64,000 nucleotides of DNA from Candidatus Methylacidiphilum fumarolicum (GTDB taxonomy: Bacteria; Verrucomicrobiota; Verrucomicrobiia; Methylacidiphilales; Methylacidiphilaceae): contig NZ_OX458932.1 in NCBI RefSeq assembly GCF_949774925.1, positions 1,178,001 to 1,242,000 on the forward strand, in the 5' to 3' direction. A program made the position numbers and the translations under genes. The number at the start of each line of letters is the position of its first letter. Within the stretch, counting starts at the first letter, position 1. The notes below the pieces were generated by a model that searched no databases, had not been told where the DNA came from, and worked only from the letters and a program-made list of their open reading frames with translations. This document shows positions 1-8,463 of this stretch, in pieces.

Positions 1-819
1 GAAAATATGGTTCTTAAAAAAACCCTTGGCCAACTTTTGGACAAACAAAAGCGGATTGAGGAGGAAAAAGAAGCTTTGGCTTTGGAATTGGAAAAAGCAA
101 ATAAATTGTTGGCTTTTATAGGAGAAAAAGAAGAAGTTCTGGCAGAGAGATTGCCACCTAAAGTTACTAAAGAATCAATGGCTGCCTTGAAGCAAAAGAC
201 GCAAATTGAGCCAGCCGCACAAAGCTTGGCTTTCAGAAAGGAATCGGTCGTCGAAGAGATTCGAAATCTTTTTGATCGAGGAGCAAGGCTCTACAGTGAG
301 AAAAGATATAAGGAAGCGTATGACGTCTATCATAAAGTTCTTAGTCTTGATCCATCAAGTGGCATTGGATGGTTGAATTTAGGCCTTGTAACTCTTGCAA
401 TGGAAAAAAATTCTGAGGCTTCCCTGTATTTAAAAAAAGCGGTTGAATTTCTTCCTAGAGATCCTATGCCATATGCTTTGTTGGGACAGCTTTATTTTCA
501 GAATGGTTCTTTAACAGCTGCGACTGAAATGGTCGAAAAAGCCGTAAAACTGGATCCTCAAAATGCTAAACTTAGAAAGGAGCTTGGAGAAATTTACAAG
601 GCAAGGGGATTAGAATTATTGGCTGCCAAAGAGCTGAATAAAGCTATTGAATTGAACCCATATGATGGAATGGCTCATTTCGATTTAGCTTTAGTCTATA
701 TCTCTTATAATCCCCCGTTGGTGGCTCAAGCTAAACGGCACTATAGAGATGCAATTTCATTGGGAGTTCCTAAAGATGAACGTCTAGAACAAAAAATCGG
801 ATACTCAACCCAAAGATAA
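1..819 (+). CDS. TPR repeat protein, probably 5'-truncated
   Basis: The reading frame is open to the left edge. The first ATG is at base 7 with no visible ribosome site, so the true start may lie outside the window. Residues of about 14-60 (from ATG 7) are rich in Lys, Glu and Leu and look like a coiled coil. From about residue 85 to 250 there are tandem tetratricopeptide-like helical pairs with the usual Gly/Ala/Tyr/Pro spacing (for example A-YDVYHKVLSLDPSS). TPR arrays bind protein partners. No enzymatic domain is visible and the specific role is unknown. It converges with pdhB, whose end lies only 12 bases away. Confidence is high for a TPR protein and low for any specific job. Confidence 0.85.
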   Translation, partial: ENMVLKKTLGQLLDKQKRIEEEKEALALELEKANKLLAFIGEKEEVLAERLPPKVTKESMAALKQKTQIEPAAQSLAFRKESVVEEIRNLFDRGARLYSEKRYKEAYDVYHKVLSLDPSSGIGWLNLGLVTLAMEKNSEASLYLKKAVEFLPRDPMPYALLGQLYFQNGSLTAATEMVEKAVKLDPQNAKLRKELGEIYKARGLELLAAKELNKAIELNPYDGMAHFDLALVYISYNPPLVAQAKRHYRDAISLGVPKDERLEQKIGYSTQR

Positions 820-831
820 TTATTTATCTTT

Positions 832-1809
832 CTATCTTAAAACATCGTGTACGGCCTGTATAACTCTTAAGGGGTTGGGTAGGATCTCTTGTTCTAGTTT
901 TCCATTGTATGGATTGGGAATGTCTAAATTTGAAACTCGATAAATGGGCGCATCGAGTTCATCAAACAAAAGCCGTTGCACATCGTAAGCAATTTGAGCT
1001 CCCCAGCCAGCAAAAGGTTTCCCTTCCTCGACAATGACAAGTCTGTTGGTTTTTTCTATGGAAGAAGCAACTAGATCAAAATCGTAAGGTTTGATTGTTC
1101 TTAGATCGATAATTTCAACGGAAATATTCTCCTTGGATAGTGTTTCTAATGCTTGAAGCACGACGTGTGTTGAAAAACCGCTAGAAAGCACTGTTACATC
1201 TTTTCCTTCTGTAACAATTTGTGCCTTTCCAATTGGTACAAGAAAATCTTTTTCTTCGGGTACCTCGCCTTGAATCCCATAAAGTCTTTCTCCTTCGAAA
1301 AAACAAACGGGGTTGTTCGACCGAATCGCACTTTTCAATAGTCCTTTGGCATCAGCAGGAAAAGCTGGATTGATGATAGTAAAGGTAGGAACATTGGCAA
1401 GCCAATTTTCCAGGGAATGAGAATGGGTAGCTCCTATTTGAGTTCCGCCACCAGAAGGACCGCGAAAGACTATAGGAAAATTAAATTGACCCCCAGACAT
1501 AAATCTGATGGAACCAGCATTGTTTATAATTTGATCAAAAGCAACCAATGCAAAGCTCCAGTTCATGAACTCAACGATCGGCCTTAGACCGTACATTACC
1601 GCGCCAACAGCTAAACCCGTGAAGGCTGCTTCTGAAATTGGCGTATCAATGATCCGTTCAGGTCCAAACTTCTTTAAGAGTCCTTGAGAAACTTTAAAAG
1701 CTCCTCCGTATTCTCCAACCTCTTCGCCAATAAGAAATACAGTGTTGTCTCTTTCAAGTTCTTCACTCAATGCTTCATTGAGCGCCTGTCGATAAGTAAG
1801 ATTAGCCAT
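832..1809 (-). CDS. pdhB: Pyruvate dehydrogenase E1 component, beta subunit
   Basis: The 325-residue protein matches the usual length of E1-beta subunits. Visible hallmarks are GEEVGEYGGAFKVSQGLL near the N-terminus, RPIVEFMNW around residue 77, the HSHSLENWL loop and the C-terminal transketolase domain with VIVEEGKPFAGWGAQIA. With the alpha subunit it forms the thiamine-diphosphate heterotetramer that decarboxylates pyruvate and acetylates lipoyl-E2. It lies 47 bases downstream of pdhA on the same strand, clearly an operon. No E2 or E3 gene is in the window. A branched-chain 2-oxoacid substrate cannot be fully excluded from sequence alone, but the motifs look like the pyruvate type. Confidence 0.95.
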   Translation of the reverse strand: MANLTYRQALNEALSEELERDNTVFLIGEEVGEYGGAFKVSQGLLKKFGPERIIDTPISEAAFTGLAVGAVMYGLRPIVEFMNWSFALVAFDQIINNAGSIRFMSGGQFNFPIVFRGPSGGGTQIGATHSHSLENWLANVPTFTIINPAFPADAKGLLKSAIRSNNPVCFFEGERLYGIQGEVPEEKDFLVPIGKAQIVTEGKDVTVLSSGFSTHVVLQALETLSKENISVEIIDLRTIKPYDFDLVASSIEKTNRLVIVEEGKPFAGWGAQIAYDVQRLLFDELDAPIYRVSNLDIPNPYNGKLEQEILPNPLRVIQAVHDVLR

Positions 1810-1856
1810 GATTCTTCCTTTTTATTAGATAGCTTAAGCTGTTTGTGCTTAATATC

Positions 1857-2930
1857 CTAGTCGACAATAAGTCCATACAAGGGCCTTTGAGGCGGCTCGA
1901 TTGAATCTTCGTCCGCAAAACAAATGTTCCTTGCCAATTCGAGATCAGGTTCAGGACTCGATTCAGCATATTGCACAGCTTCTTGAATCACTTTTTTGAT
2001 TTCTTTATCAATCTGAGCAATGAGATCTCTTGTCAAAATCCCCAGATCTAAGAGTAGTTGGCTATAAAGGGCTATTGGATCTCTTTTCTTAGCTTCAGCA
2101 ATTTCTTCTTTTGTTCGATACGTATCAGGATCCGACATCGAATGGCCCCTAAATCTATACGTCCTTGCTTCAATTAAAACAGGGCAGTTTTCGTTTCTGG
2201 CAAGATTAGCTGCTTCTAGCACTTTTTTCCTTACTTCTTCCACATTCATCCCATCGATAACCATGCCTGCCATGTCATAGGCAACAGATTTTTTTACAAG
2301 GGGTAAACCAGCAGTCGATCTGTGAATTTCGGTACCCATTGCATATTGATTATTCTCGATAATATACACGACAGGAAGTTTCCATAAGGAAACAAGATTG
2401 AGAGTTTCATGAAATACCCCTTGATTAACAGCTCCATCACCCAAAAGACACACCGTAACAGTGTTCTCTTTAAGATATCTTTGAGCAAAGGCAACGCCTG
2501 CAGCTATGGGGCATTGGGCAGCTACGATAGCATGACCACCGAAAAATTTCTTTCTCTTATCAAAAAGATGCATCGAACCACCCATGCCTTTGGATGTGCC
2601 TGTGGATTTTCCATAAAGTTCAGCCATGCAGGCTTTAGGGGAGACCCCTCGAGCTAAGGCTATGCCATGATCTCTATAGGCTGTGACAACAACATCTTCA
2701 GGTCCTATCGCTGCGCAAACGCCTACCGCTATGGCTTCTTGTCCAATGCAAAGATGACAAAAGCCTTTAATTTTTGCCTGCATAAAAGATTGGGAAGATT
2801 TTTCTTCAAATCTTCGTATCAAAACCATCATCTTGTACAACTCAAGTCTCATTTCCTTTGGCAATTCCGCTAGACCACTACTTTTAATGTCTTCATGTAC
2901 CTGTTCTGAGAAGGATATATTGTCAACCAT
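1857..2930 (-). CDS. pdhA: Pyruvate dehydrogenase E1 component, alpha subunit
   Basis: The 357-residue protein carries the thiamine-diphosphate/Mg motif starting at GDGAVNQG (around residue 162) and ending at ENNQYAMGT. It also has YRDHG and the GKGMGGSMHLF-type active-site loop (here SKGMGGSMHLF). The C-terminal phosphorylation-loop equivalent RFRGHSMSDPDTYR is intact. It is the first gene of a pdhA-pdhB operon and is divergent from an aminotransferase gene, leaving a 124-base region that should hold both promoters. It acts in the cytoplasm, feeding acetyl-CoA to the TCA cycle, whose aconitase and succinyl-CoA ligase genes are also in this window. Confidence 0.95.
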   Translation of the reverse strand: MVDNISFSEQVHEDIKSSGLAELPKEMRLELYKMMVLIRRFEEKSSQSFMQAKIKGFCHLCIGQEAIAVGVCAAIGPEDVVVTAYRDHGIALARGVSPKACMAELYGKSTGTSKGMGGSMHLFDKRKKFFGGHAIVAAQCPIAAGVAFAQRYLKENTVTVCLLGDGAVNQGVFHETLNLVSLWKLPVVYIIENNQYAMGTEIHRSTAGLPLVKKSVAYDMAGMVIDGMNVEEVRKKVLEAANLARNENCPVLIEARTYRFRGHSMSDPDTYRTKEEIAEAKKRDPIALYSQLLLDLGILTRDLIAQIDKEIKKVIQEAVQYAESSPEPDLELARNICFADEDSIEPPQRPLYGLIVD

Positions 2931-3054
2931 AATGTTTCCTTTTTTATGGATTCACTCTATATTTTACTTCAACTACAAAAAAGAAGATAGGTCAATATTG
3001 CATCTTATCTAATAAGCAGCAAATGTACCACTGAGTTTTGAAAAATAAAATCTG

Positions 3055-4419
3055 ATGGAAAAAGAGAAAAATATTCCTGGGAAAAAATCAAGGATATTAT
3101 CTGAAGAGCTTTCCAGTTATGAGTGCCATAATATCACTGCTATTTCCTCTAATGGTCCTATTTTCTGGCAGCAAGCAAAAGGGGTTCACGTATGGGATGT
3201 CGATGGGAATAAATATTTAGACCTCAGCGGAGGATTTGGAGTAGCCGCTTTAGGCTATCGCCATCCAAAAATCTATCGTTCTCTTCTAAATCAATTAGAC
3301 ACACTTTGGCATGTGATGGGTGATGTCTATCCTTCAAAAGAAAAAGTGGAGCTCTGTCGATTGCTCTCCCAAATAACCTTTGAAAAGTGGGAAAATCAAA
3401 GAGGGAAAGTCATCTTAGGTTGTACTGGGAGCGATGCTATAGAAGCTGCATTAAAAACAGCATTTTTCCATACAAAAAAAAACAAATTTATTACTTTTTA
3501 CGGTGGATATCATGGCCTTTCTTTGGGAGCGTTAGCAGTCAATGGACTAGATGATTTTCGAAAACCTTTGGAAGGCTTATATGCTCCAATTGCTTCTTTT
3601 CTTCCCTATCCTAGTTGTATTGATTGTATTGATAAATCTCAAAGTTTAACTCAAAAGGATTGTCTTTGTGAGCCACTTTTCGAAGAAAAATTAGAAAAAA
3701 TGATTCACGAGGGCTATGGAGCCATTCTTTTCGAACCGCTTCAAGGAAGGGGAGGTATTGTGGTGCCGCCGGATTGGTTTCTCCCTCTTTTGCGTAGGAT
3801 GAGCACTAAACACAATATTTTGCTCATAGCCGATGAGATTTTTACTGGCCTTTATCGGACGGGAAAAAGATTTGGCTGTGATGTAGCTGGGATTGTACCA
3901 GATATCATATGCCTTGGAAAATCTATGGCTGGTGCTTTTCCTATTTCAGCGTGTATTGGTAGAGAAAATGTAATGGATAGCTGGCCTAAAAATGACGGGG
4001 AAGCGATTCATACTTCCACATTTCTTGGTAATCCAATTGGTTGTCGTATGGCTATTGAACAGATCAAGGAATTAGAAAAAAAGCATGAACAACTTTTCAT
4101 CGAAGAAAAAGGGGAATATTTCTTGTCGCTGCTTAATAACTTGTCGAAACGTTTTAACTGTTTAAAAAATCCTCGAGGCAAAGGTTTGTTTTTGGGGGTC
4201 GATATCGTGGATGAAAAAGGCTGTCCTGCCCCAGAGATTGCCGCAAAAATTGTTATAAAGATGCTTCAAAAGGGAATTATTGTTCTCACGGAAGGACCTT
4301 TTAGGAATGTTCTCAGTTTTACTCCTCCATTGATTATCAGTTTTAAACAAATAGGCTCTGTCGTACGAATTTTGGAACAAATCATTAAAATAGTTCTCAA
4401 AGAAACCAAATGGAGCTAA
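3055..4419 (+). CDS. Class III PLP-dependent aminotransferase, substrate unknown
   Basis: The 454-residue protein has class III aminotransferase architecture: VWDVDGNKYLDLSGGFGVAALGYRHP near the N-terminus, the GGYHGLSLGAL segment, the cofactor-binding ADEIFTGLYRTGKRF and the Schiff-base lysine K289 in LGKSMAGAFP. Family members use omega-amino acids, ornithine derivatives or 4-aminobutyrate, and the sequence does not tell which. An insertion before the ADEI motif carries four cysteines (C188, C191, C203, C205) that could bind a metal. It is transcribed away from pdhA, and an IS607 relic begins about 30 bases after its stop. The start is chosen as the first ATG; the ribosome site is weak. Confidence 0.88.
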   Translation: MEKEKNIPGKKSRILSEELSSYECHNITAISSNGPIFWQQAKGVHVWDVDGNKYLDLSGGFGVAALGYRHPKIYRSLLNQLDTLWHVMGDVYPSKEKVELCRLLSQITFEKWENQRGKVILGCTGSDAIEAALKTAFFHTKKNKFITFYGGYHGLSLGALAVNGLDDFRKPLEGLYAPIASFLPYPSCIDCIDKSQSLTQKDCLCEPLFEEKLEKMIHEGYGAILFEPLQGRGGIVVPPDWFLPLLRRMSTKHNILLIADEIFTGLYRTGKRFGCDVAGIVPDIICLGKSMAGAFPISACIGRENVMDSWPKNDGEAIHTSTFLGNPIGCRMAIEQIKELEKKHEQLFIEEKGEYFLSLLNNLSKRFNCLKNPRGKGLFLGVDIVDEKGCPAPEIAAKIVIKMLQKGIIVLTEGPFRNVLSFTPPLIISFKQIGSVVRILEQIIKIVLKETKWS

Positions 4420-4501
4420 TTTGCCAGTTGTCCTAGCAATAGAATTATTAGAGTAATGAATGGTTATTGCTATTGCCATGCCAATCTAGTTATAAATTGG
4501 C

Positions 4502-5108
4502 CTGGCGAACCTATATTCGCCGAAGAAGTTTGGCATGCTGATCAATCGAAGCGTAAACAGATAATAGCGATGGGCATTGGGAAGGGGGGTTGCTTGCCAA
4601 ACGGACTCCAACGAACCAGCGGTATGACCACCATGAGGACTACCTGTGGGTGATTGGCTAAAAGGCGACAAAAGCGCTGTACAAGCTCCTACCCAAAGGT
4701 CTCCAGCGCCGGGGAGAAGGGGGATCTAAAGAATCAGCGGAAAGCTCTGGCAGCGTTTTGTTTGGCGCAAGGCAAAACGGTGGCCAAACGGCTGGGGGGG
4801 GTGAAAGCAGCGGACTAAACAACAAGAGAAAGAATTTCTTGCGTCTGATGGAGCTGGGAGAGATCTCCGAGATCGTGGTCATCCACAAGGGTCGGCTGGT
4901 CCGGTTCGGTTTCGGATGGCCCCTAGACGTTTTGTTCCTCTCTTAGGACCAAGATTTCGTGAACGGGCAAATCTCTCTCTTTTTGAAGGAAGAGATGATC
5001 AAGGAGCTCCTTTCGATCGTTCCCTGCTTTTCCAAGCCCTATTTTCAGTTTGAGCCAATACAAAAGAAAAGACCTAAGGCCATCGGGAAAGCCGATGAGA
5101 TCGTATAA
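4502..5108 (+). pseudogene. IS607-type serine recombinase (tnpA) remnant
   Basis: The N-terminus is readable as LANLYSPKKFGMLINRSVN, the MerR-like helix-turn-helix start of IS607 TnpA (the inverted copy B reads MANIHSPKKFGALIG). Stops follow, then about 4841-4917 reads ELGEISEIVVIHKGRLVRFG, matching the recombinase signature usually written V-HKDRLARFGFEW. The C-terminal part near 4989-5108 (KEEMIKELLSIVPCFSK) resembles the usual recombinase end. The first codon is now CTG and several frame breaks exist, so it is a pseudogene. Confidence 0.75.
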
Positions 5109-5111
5109 GAC

Positions 5112-6480
5112 GTGGCGGCGAACGATCCGAGTAGGGAGAGTCTTCCGCTGAACACGAAGAAGTGGGAGATACTAGAGTATCTTTGCCTTTGCTACACAGC
5201 TGGAAAAGAGCGGTTTCTTGTCTCTTTCTCAGGCTTGGACCACTTCGCGGAAAGCCTCTCGAAACGCGGGAAGCAAGCCAAACTCGTGGTGGAAGGCTAC
5301 GCTAGCCCCAGGCGGATTGCTGGCAAAAATGTGGAAGGTATTCCTCAAAGACGGCTAGGCAAAGATCGAAAAGTGTGGGTTAGTCTCCTCTACGATGATT
5401 AACCCAAAGATCTGGCACCGCTTGAGATAGACAGAAGAAGCAAAGCGGGTTGCTTTCTAGATATTCCACTCTCTGCAGTGGATGGCTTCTGTGTTAGGAA
5501 AAAGAGAGCCGCAGCATCTGAATTTCACATCACAAACGAGAGGCAAGCTGCCATCCTTACAAGGTTGAGAAAGGGCTTACAAAAAGTAATCGGAAAGTAG
5601 CCAAGAGTGAAGAAAGTTCATTCGATTGTATGCGAGGAATGAAGGTAGCAGACTTGTGAAGAGAAGGGGAGGCAGTATATCGCGCTCATAAGCCTTGAAT
5701 GTGGCAAAAGGATTGTCATTCCACTGTCAGGCAATCTGAAGATTCGGGGAATGATTCACCTTGTTTTAAAGGAAAAGAGAGTCGTTATTCACTACGCGGC
5801 GCCACTCAAAGTTTCGAAGCGATTAGAGGGGGGAAGCGGTCAGGATAGAGGCTGGACTTTCTGATGTTTTCACAGATGACCACGGAAAGAAAATAGGGAA
5901 AATGGTTTGAGGAGTAAACCAAGACGCATCCACAAGCATAACCTAGGGAAGAAAAAGCGGTTGAGTCGTTTATTCAAGGCGGAGACAGAAATAGGGAGGC
6001 GGGTAGGCTTAAGCCTGCGACAACTCCTCAAGCTACAAAGACCTTCGGTAATTGTTTCTGAATCCTTAGATTTTCGTGGGAAAGCCCTAAGCAAAGAACT
6101 TTCTAGGCGCCTCCTACAAATGCGCAGCTGTGTGCTTCAAGAGCGAATCCAATTGCTGGCGCCTGGGGGAGGTTCCCGTCGATAGCAGGTCAATCCAGCC
6201 TATAGCTCTCTGGCTTTGTCCGAAGTGCGGTTATGTCCATCCTAAGAACCGCACTGGAGACAAGTTTGTGTGCCAGCATGACGGGCATATGAGCTATGCT
6301 GATAGGGTTGACACATACAACCACAAGGAAGGATCGGAGATCCGGAGAATATTATCGTGGATGCTGCGGAACCAGCTGCATGCGATCCTCTTGGAAAGGT
6401 TTTCGACAGGAACGGGAAACCGCCAGATTAGAATCCTGATGAGTGGTGGACTGATCCTGGGAGGCAGACTCCAGGTACAG
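5112..6480 (+). pseudogene. TnpB (IS607-associated) remnant
   Basis: Fragments of TnpB are spread over different frames. 5140-5400 encodes an N-terminal piece (LPLNTKKWEILEYLCLCY...). About 5845-5900 reads EAGLSDVFTDDHGKK, the RuvC-I neighbourhood (GIDAGLSEVFTDDHG in the least-damaged reading). About 6210-6320 reads CPKCGYVHPKNRTGDKFVCQ, the zinc-ribbon segment, followed by YADRVDTYN, the RuvC-III region. TnpB proteins are RNA-guided nucleases that act with a RNA from the element's right end. This copy is non-functional because of stops and frameshifts. Confidence 0.75.
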
Positions 6481-6695
6481 ACCAACCGCAGCGGATGGAC
6501 GCAAAGCGGGAGCGATTGTTATCGCGACTTGTGGGAGCGCCGGCGGATCGTCCGCCGCGGCTCGTCAATATCTCGCCACTTCCCTGGAGAATGAAACGGC
6601 CTTGGCAATCCCTGGATCATCCCTGGCCACAACCAAGGCGAAAAGAACGAACTTGTGTCATGCGTAAGCAAATCCCTAGTATGATTCTAGGAACA
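6481..6695 (+). ncRNA. Candidate reRNA/omegaRNA scaffold at the right end of copy A
   Basis: After the zinc-ribbon part of tnpB a segment is shared with copies B and C: GGGAGCGCCGGCGGATCGTC followed exactly 100 bases later by CCAAGGCGAAAAGAACG (6633-6649). It contains a perfect hairpin, CGGCGGA-TCG-TCCGCCG, at 6541-6557. A short CCTAG...CTAGG hairpin lies near 6674-6690. Known TnpB systems produce their guide RNA from this location, so a relic guide-RNA scaffold is the natural reading. Transcription is not shown by the sequence and the protein partner is dead. Confidence 0.45.
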
Positions 6696-7394
6696 GTTTA
6701 CACCAATTGGAAAAGCAGCTCAGACATCTCAGTATCTCAATTCTTTCAATATATTTTGGGTATTGTTCTATTTTTTTATACAACGATCACTTTCTGGATA
6801 AAGGTCGAAAGCGCCTATTTACCTTGGCGCTTATATATGTATAGCTGGATACCCTCTATTGACATTCTTTCCGCCGTTTTCAAATAGTATGTCTATATTC
6901 AAAGCTGCTCTCCTTATGCCTGCCTTTTTGAGCCTGGAAAACTGCTCTAGCAGTTTCCTCGACATATCTCCTTGCAACAGGCACACGTGGTGGGCAGGCA
7001 TCCATCGGGGCAGTACGGATACAAAACACGCGGTCGATGTCCCTTTCCATGCCTAGAAGAGTCAATCCCCCTTGGTCGTAATACTCTGCGATGTTTCCGT
7101 AGGCGGCCTCGCCATAAACCCTCAGATCGGAACTATCTCTATGCCTGAAACATAGCTTTAAAGGCCAAAGGCTATAGGAATGCCTTAGGGGAGGTTGAAG
7201 CTGCACCTCATCCTTTTTATTTGTCTACCAGTATTCTCTAGCATAATAGGAGCTTAGAGATAGGCTAGCGTGATCTAGTTTTAGTCGCAGATGGCAAGCA
7301 ACACCCCAGAAAATGGTATAGATTTTTCCCCGAGAATAGTTTACAACTTATAAAGGGTGATGAGAAGCTCATCCTCTTTAGGGATAGGGGAGTA
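6696..7394. other. About 700 bases without a recognised gene
   Basis: The stretch between the IS607 relic and the Dabb-domain gene has one 108-codon open frame on the minus strand (6880-7206; contains RVFCIRTAPMDACPP and RRYVEETARAVFQAQKG). I do not recognise it. Codon use and the surrounding debris suggest a gene fragment rather than an intact gene. The rest is AT-rich with no hairpin or promoter that stands out. Confidence 0.5.
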
Positions 7395-7700
7395 TCACTT
7401 GCTCCGGGGTTCCATTTCGAAATCATATTCGGTTCTGATGGCGGAAAGTGGAGCCAATATTTGTTTTTCAAATTGATAATAATAAGGGCTTTGCTTAACA
7501 AGCTCCAGTTTTTCTATGGAATCCACATCGAAAGAAAAAAAGAAGAAATAAGAGCCATTGGGCGAAATATTTTTGCCTACTCTTAGATTCATTATTTCTG
7601 GTATTTTCAATAATCTTACTCGAGTTTCAATCATTAGATTATCGATCTGTTCAGGGTTAGAAACGTTTTGAGAGGATAAAAAACATAGATGATGAATCAT
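7395..7700 (-). CDS. Dabb (stress-responsive A/B barrel) domain protein
   Basis: The 101-residue single-domain protein begins MIHHLCFL, the first strand typical of Dabb proteins. It has the family's helix-turn IPEIMNLRVGKNI, a central run of aromatic strand residues (SYFFFFSFD) and a helix EKLELVKQSPYYYQF equivalent to the usual LEAYQ-HP-H segment. Dabb proteins are small dimeric barrels, and several are of unknown function in bacteria. It stands alone between an unannotated stretch and a divergently transcribed bactofilin gene. The fold call is fairly good; the function is unknown. Confidence 0.7.
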   Translation of the reverse strand: MIHHLCFLSSQNVSNPEQIDNLMIETRVRLLKIPEIMNLRVGKNISPNGSYFFFFSFDVDSIEKLELVKQSPYYYQFEKQILAPLSAIRTEYDFEMEPRSK

Positions 7701-7825
7701 AGAAGTAAAAATGTTATTTAATGCCGATTAGATAATAAAATCAAAAATCTCTTTTTTAAAAGGAGAAAAAAGTTGGCAAAGAGCCTTATGTTTTTTAATT
7801 TCATACATAATAAGGATATTGGTCT

Positions 7826-8392
7826 ATGATTGGAAATTTTCTTAGAAAAAGCGAACCTAATAAACCGCAGGAAACTAAAATAATCCCTCCCTCGCCTCCA
7901 GATCCATTTGGTAGTCCTCCCCCGACTACTGTTCCTTTGGAAAAATCCCTACAAGAAAAAGAAAAACAAAAGGAACAAGAAAAAATAATCGAAACCAAAA
8001 AGACGCTTACAAGTAACGAACCCAAAAAAGATTTTAGAGAAGCACAAGTTGCCGAAAAATTATTTAATGTATTGGCAACGGGAACGAAATTTTCTGGTTC
8101 AATTGCCTTTCAAAATCAATTAGTTGTAAATGGTCATTTTGAAGGTCAAATCTATTCAAATGAGGGAACACTGATTATTGGAGAAAAAGCAGTTGTACAT
8201 GCACAAGTCGAGGTAGGCAACGTATTAATTTCAGGACGATTTTCTGGTAATATTTATGCTTCTGATCTAACAGAACTGAGAAATGGATCAGAAGTTTTTG
8301 GGGATGTCAAAACCCGCCGATTAAAGGTTGAGGAAGGCTCGATTCTTAATGGAAAATGCGAATGCACCGCTAAATCGATCCGAGATACGTAG
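7826..8392 (+). CDS. Bactofilin (polymer-forming cytoskeletal protein)
   Basis: The 188-residue protein has a disordered Pro/Lys/Glu-rich N-terminus (about 1-70) and a repeated beta-helix core (about 78-180) with the regular spacing of the bactofilin/DUF583 family: FSGSIAFQNQLVVNGHFEGQ, then IGEKAVVHAQVEVGNVLISG and GSEVFGDVKTRRLKVEEGS. Bactofilins polymerise without nucleotide into filaments at the inner membrane and help with cell shape or polar localisation. The proline-rich tail may mediate membrane or partner binding. It is monocistronic; no partner peptidase gene (LmdC-like M23) is adjacent. Confidence 0.88.
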   Translation: MIGNFLRKSEPNKPQETKIIPPSPPDPFGSPPPTTVPLEKSLQEKEKQKEQEKIIETKKTLTSNEPKKDFREAQVAEKLFNVLATGTKFSGSIAFQNQLVVNGHFEGQIYSNEGTLIIGEKAVVHAQVEVGNVLISGRFSGNIYASDLTELRNGSEVFGDVKTRRLKVEEGSILNGKCECTAKSIRDT

Positions 8393-8463
8393 GGTTTTTT
8401 TGTTTGAGCTCCAATAGATAGAACTCCCTGAGAAAGGTAACGAACCAATACTTTATTGTAGGA

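Larger units (their letters stand above)
4450..6695 (+). mobile_element. Decayed IS607-type element, copy A
   Basis: Two dead genes lie in tandem: a serine recombinase (TnpA, IS607 type) followed by TnpB, then a non-coding tail. The left end (from about 4450) and the right end (to about 6695) are defined by similarity to the inverted copy B at 12893-14295. Both copies share a segment around CCAATCTAGTTATAAA before tnpA, and the motif CCAAGGCGAAAAGAACG plus a GTAAGCAA...CCTAG tail at the right end. The region is richer in G+C than the flanks. Frames are broken many times, so the element cannot encode its own movement. Confidence 0.8.

Noticed and set aside
2294-2873. Short open frames on both strands inside pdhA
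   Set aside because: They lie entirely within a well-supported E1-alpha gene and show no domain.
4505-4522. Hairpin GGCGAA-CCTATA-TTCGCC, also present (different loop) in the inverted copy near 14240
   Set aside because: It first looked like an IS terminal hairpin. Translation shows that it encodes the recombinase start (ANLYSPKKFG/ANIHSPKKFG), so conservation is explained by coding.
6880-7206. 108-codon minus-strand open frame
   Set aside because: No recognised domain, no ribosome site, next to IS debris. Reported only as part of an unannotated stretch.
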